Below are positions 62,154 through 64,000 of a DNA stretch of 64,000 nucleotides, one piece after another (the first letter of the stretch is position 1; every line of letters starts with the position of its first letter). The notes under the pieces were generated by a model. It searched no databases. It was not told where the DNA came from and saw only the letters and a program-made list of their open reading frames with translations. Made by a program: the position numbers and the translations under genes. The stretch is from Lottia gigantea (lineage: Eukaryota > Mollusca > Gastropoda > Lottiidae). The stretch is from positions 3,296,302 through 3,360,301 of the forward strand of contig NW_008708400.1 in assembly GCF_000327385.1 (NCBI RefSeq), written 5' to 3'.

Positions 62154-63807
62154 TGAGATAAAGGTGGACCAATCGGCTAGCTTCTGCCACAATGTTAAAG
62201 TGTTTAATTTCTTAATATTGAAATGAAAAGGACTATAGGATACAACAATCCACTATAAAGCAGTGTTCTGAGAAGAATGTTTCCAAGAGAGCACCTACAG
62301 GTACCATGCAGTATACTTGTATTACCTCCACAATGTCACCAGATCCCGATTAATAAATCAAACATTTGAAAAAAGACTCAAAAAGTTATTATTTAATACT
62401 TGTAAGGTTTGAGACAGGGTTTCCGTTTTTGATGTTACTTGTTATTCGAGTGAACTGTTGACTTAATAATTCATAGTTGCTAAAGTTTTTTATTTATTAT
62501 TAAGTGACATTAAGGGGTAGAGACCACACTCAAAATAATTGTATTTATTGAACTCCTAGGTGTTATAGTACACAACGTTTCCCACAATTTACATTGTTGT
62601 CACCAGAATGGTGAATATTGAGTCCAAAAATTTAACAATTTGAATATTTGTATTATTATGTAACCATAACGAGTGATTTTGCCTGCCTTCGTTTGTATTC
62701 ACTGTTGCCTCAAAATATCAAAACGCATGTCCATGAATTATAAATATCAAACCAACATGACCGAAGATGAAAAAATATTGCAGAAATTTGTGATAAAGGA
62801 AAGGAAAGGTGAATCTTCAACAATATCTAAGAGGTACAGCTGAAAGGACGCGGCATATAGACAATACCATGTCTATATTTGTCTAGGTGTATAAGTATTG
62901 GGGTCAATAGAACACGATGTACCTCATGTGGTGTCCAGGTGCCTAACTACAGTTCTAACAAAATGGCATCGACCGAACTATATGAAATAATTTGATATAT
63001 TTGATCGAGATTTTTCAGCATTTCTCCCTTCTCGATTTGAAGAAAATACAATAAACCACATCAAATTCTAAAATATCATCACCATGAATAAATGACGGTA
63101 GTTCAAACATATCTTGAAAATGTCTTGAAAACTATTATGTACTCAAATGTTATATCTGCATCATGTATTAGTAAAGCAATAATGCTTTTTAAAAGTTAAT
63201 ACTTTCATTTGTGCGGTGTGGCTGCGAGCTTCTAAATTGTTAATTTTCCATTAGTATTAGACATAATCGCAAAATGTTAAATTATTATTCTTAAGCCAAC
63301 TCAATGTCAAATTTACAGGAAATAAACGATTAACAGCGAAAACCCACGTATTTCCTCTTGTTTCGTTAGTCCCTGACTGAAACAACAGAAAAATCTTAAC
63401 CGTCAGACTATTGAAATAAAGAACGACCATATACTTCGACTAGAGGATGTTTTAAAATTGTTTATTATTGTGCCTCAAGGTGAGCTTGTCGAGTTCAACA
63501 AATTTATTATTTTCACACTTTTTTAATATTTATGACGTTTAATAAAGATTTATAACACCAAACAATATTTATCGTGTGTGTAATTTACACTTCTTCACAA
63601 TTACCCCGGGTCAAATTTGTCGGTTTTGAAAAACTGCATGAAGTTGTGACTTGTTTATGACAGTTCGGCTGTAACAGAAGGATACGAAGGCAATTGTGGA
63701 TTGTACGATTAGACTGTTACGAACGAAGTAGCTACATGTTCGACACACAGTTGAAAATAGGGGACAGACTGACTTTAAGATGGGTCTCCTTACTTTAGCT
63801 ATTAGCT

Positions 63808-63858
63808 CACAAGGTGGAGAAAAGTAGGACGTAAAACTCCATTCATTTCATTTCATTT
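63808..63858 (-). repeat. SINE-like dispersed repeat, inverted copy
   Basis: GAAAAGTAGGACGTAAAACT then CCATTCATTTCATTTCATTT, the complement of the block at 5838-5900 and 57149-57190. The unit may extend left to about 63700 (GGGACAGACTGAC). Confidence 0.7.
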
Positions 63859-64000
63859 TTTAATGAATTATCATGTATTCTTAATCATGCCATTATGTTC
63901 TTATTGCATATAATTAACAGTGTTAACCAATCATAAATGTCCATACAGTCTGGATAAACAAAAAAAAAGACTTTTAGACCTTTCTTGATCAGTCACTCAT

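Larger units (their letters stand above)
50763..64000. other. No gene recognised; AT-rich, repeat-bearing DNA
   Basis: I searched for a donor-phased exon ending in an SDR-type ...TG and for other domain-like exons, and found none I would support. Open frames here are short, AT-biased, lack splice context and resemble no family. Listed repeats occupy parts of the stretch. The missing SDR first exon may be in it or beyond the edge. Confidence 0.5.

Noticed and set aside
1-64000. CRISPR arrays, bacterial operons, retrovirus-like or Polinton-like elements
   Set aside because: Tandem repeats here lack unique spacers, the genes are intron-bearing animal genes, and no capsid, envelope, integrase or polymerase remnant was recognised.

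Overview
This window is from an animal nuclear genome, most likely a lophotrochozoan and probably a mollusc. It is AT-rich and its genes carry many short exons with GT-AG introns. The clearly metazoan proteins resemble their human counterparts. The introns hold minisatellites, small inverted-repeat elements and several dispersed repeat families. The species cannot be named from sequence alone.

I rebuilt five genes by following splice sites and codon phase across exons. From left to right: (1) the 5' half of PNLDC1 (piRNA 3'-trimming exonuclease family) on the minus strand, exons between 216 and 5132, running off the left edge; (2) a complete tectonic gene closest to TCTN2 (cilium transition zone) on the plus strand, 5380-20334, 21 exons and about 1192 aa; (3) a complete EIF4ENIF1/4E-T gene (eIF4E transporter, mRNA repression) on the minus strand, 24458-35867, 22 coding exons and about 1332 aa; (4) a complete DRG1 GTPase gene on the plus strand, 37961-43914; (5) the 3' part of a retinol-dehydrogenase-like SDR gene on the minus strand, 46587-50762, whose first exon(s) I could not find. 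All internal exon phases agree, and the coding totals of the three complete genes are divisible by three.

Layout: PNLDC1 and TCTN2 are head to head with 247 bp between start codons. TCTN2 and 4E-T are tail to tail (about 21.3-21.7 kb). 4E-T and DRG1 are head to head around 36-38 kb. DRG1 and the SDR gene are tail to tail. From 50.8 kb to the right edge I see no supportable exon, only repeats and AT-rich DNA.

The most unusual features are a tandem array in a TCTN2 intron built from the exon 13 3' end plus its splice donor, a DRG1 stop codon lying inside a strong splice-donor sequence, a TCTN2 far longer than vertebrate TCTN2, two well-formed foldback/TIR elements, and a 27/54-bp higher-order satellite. 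No retrovirus-like, LTR, Polinton or toxin-gene remnant was recognised.
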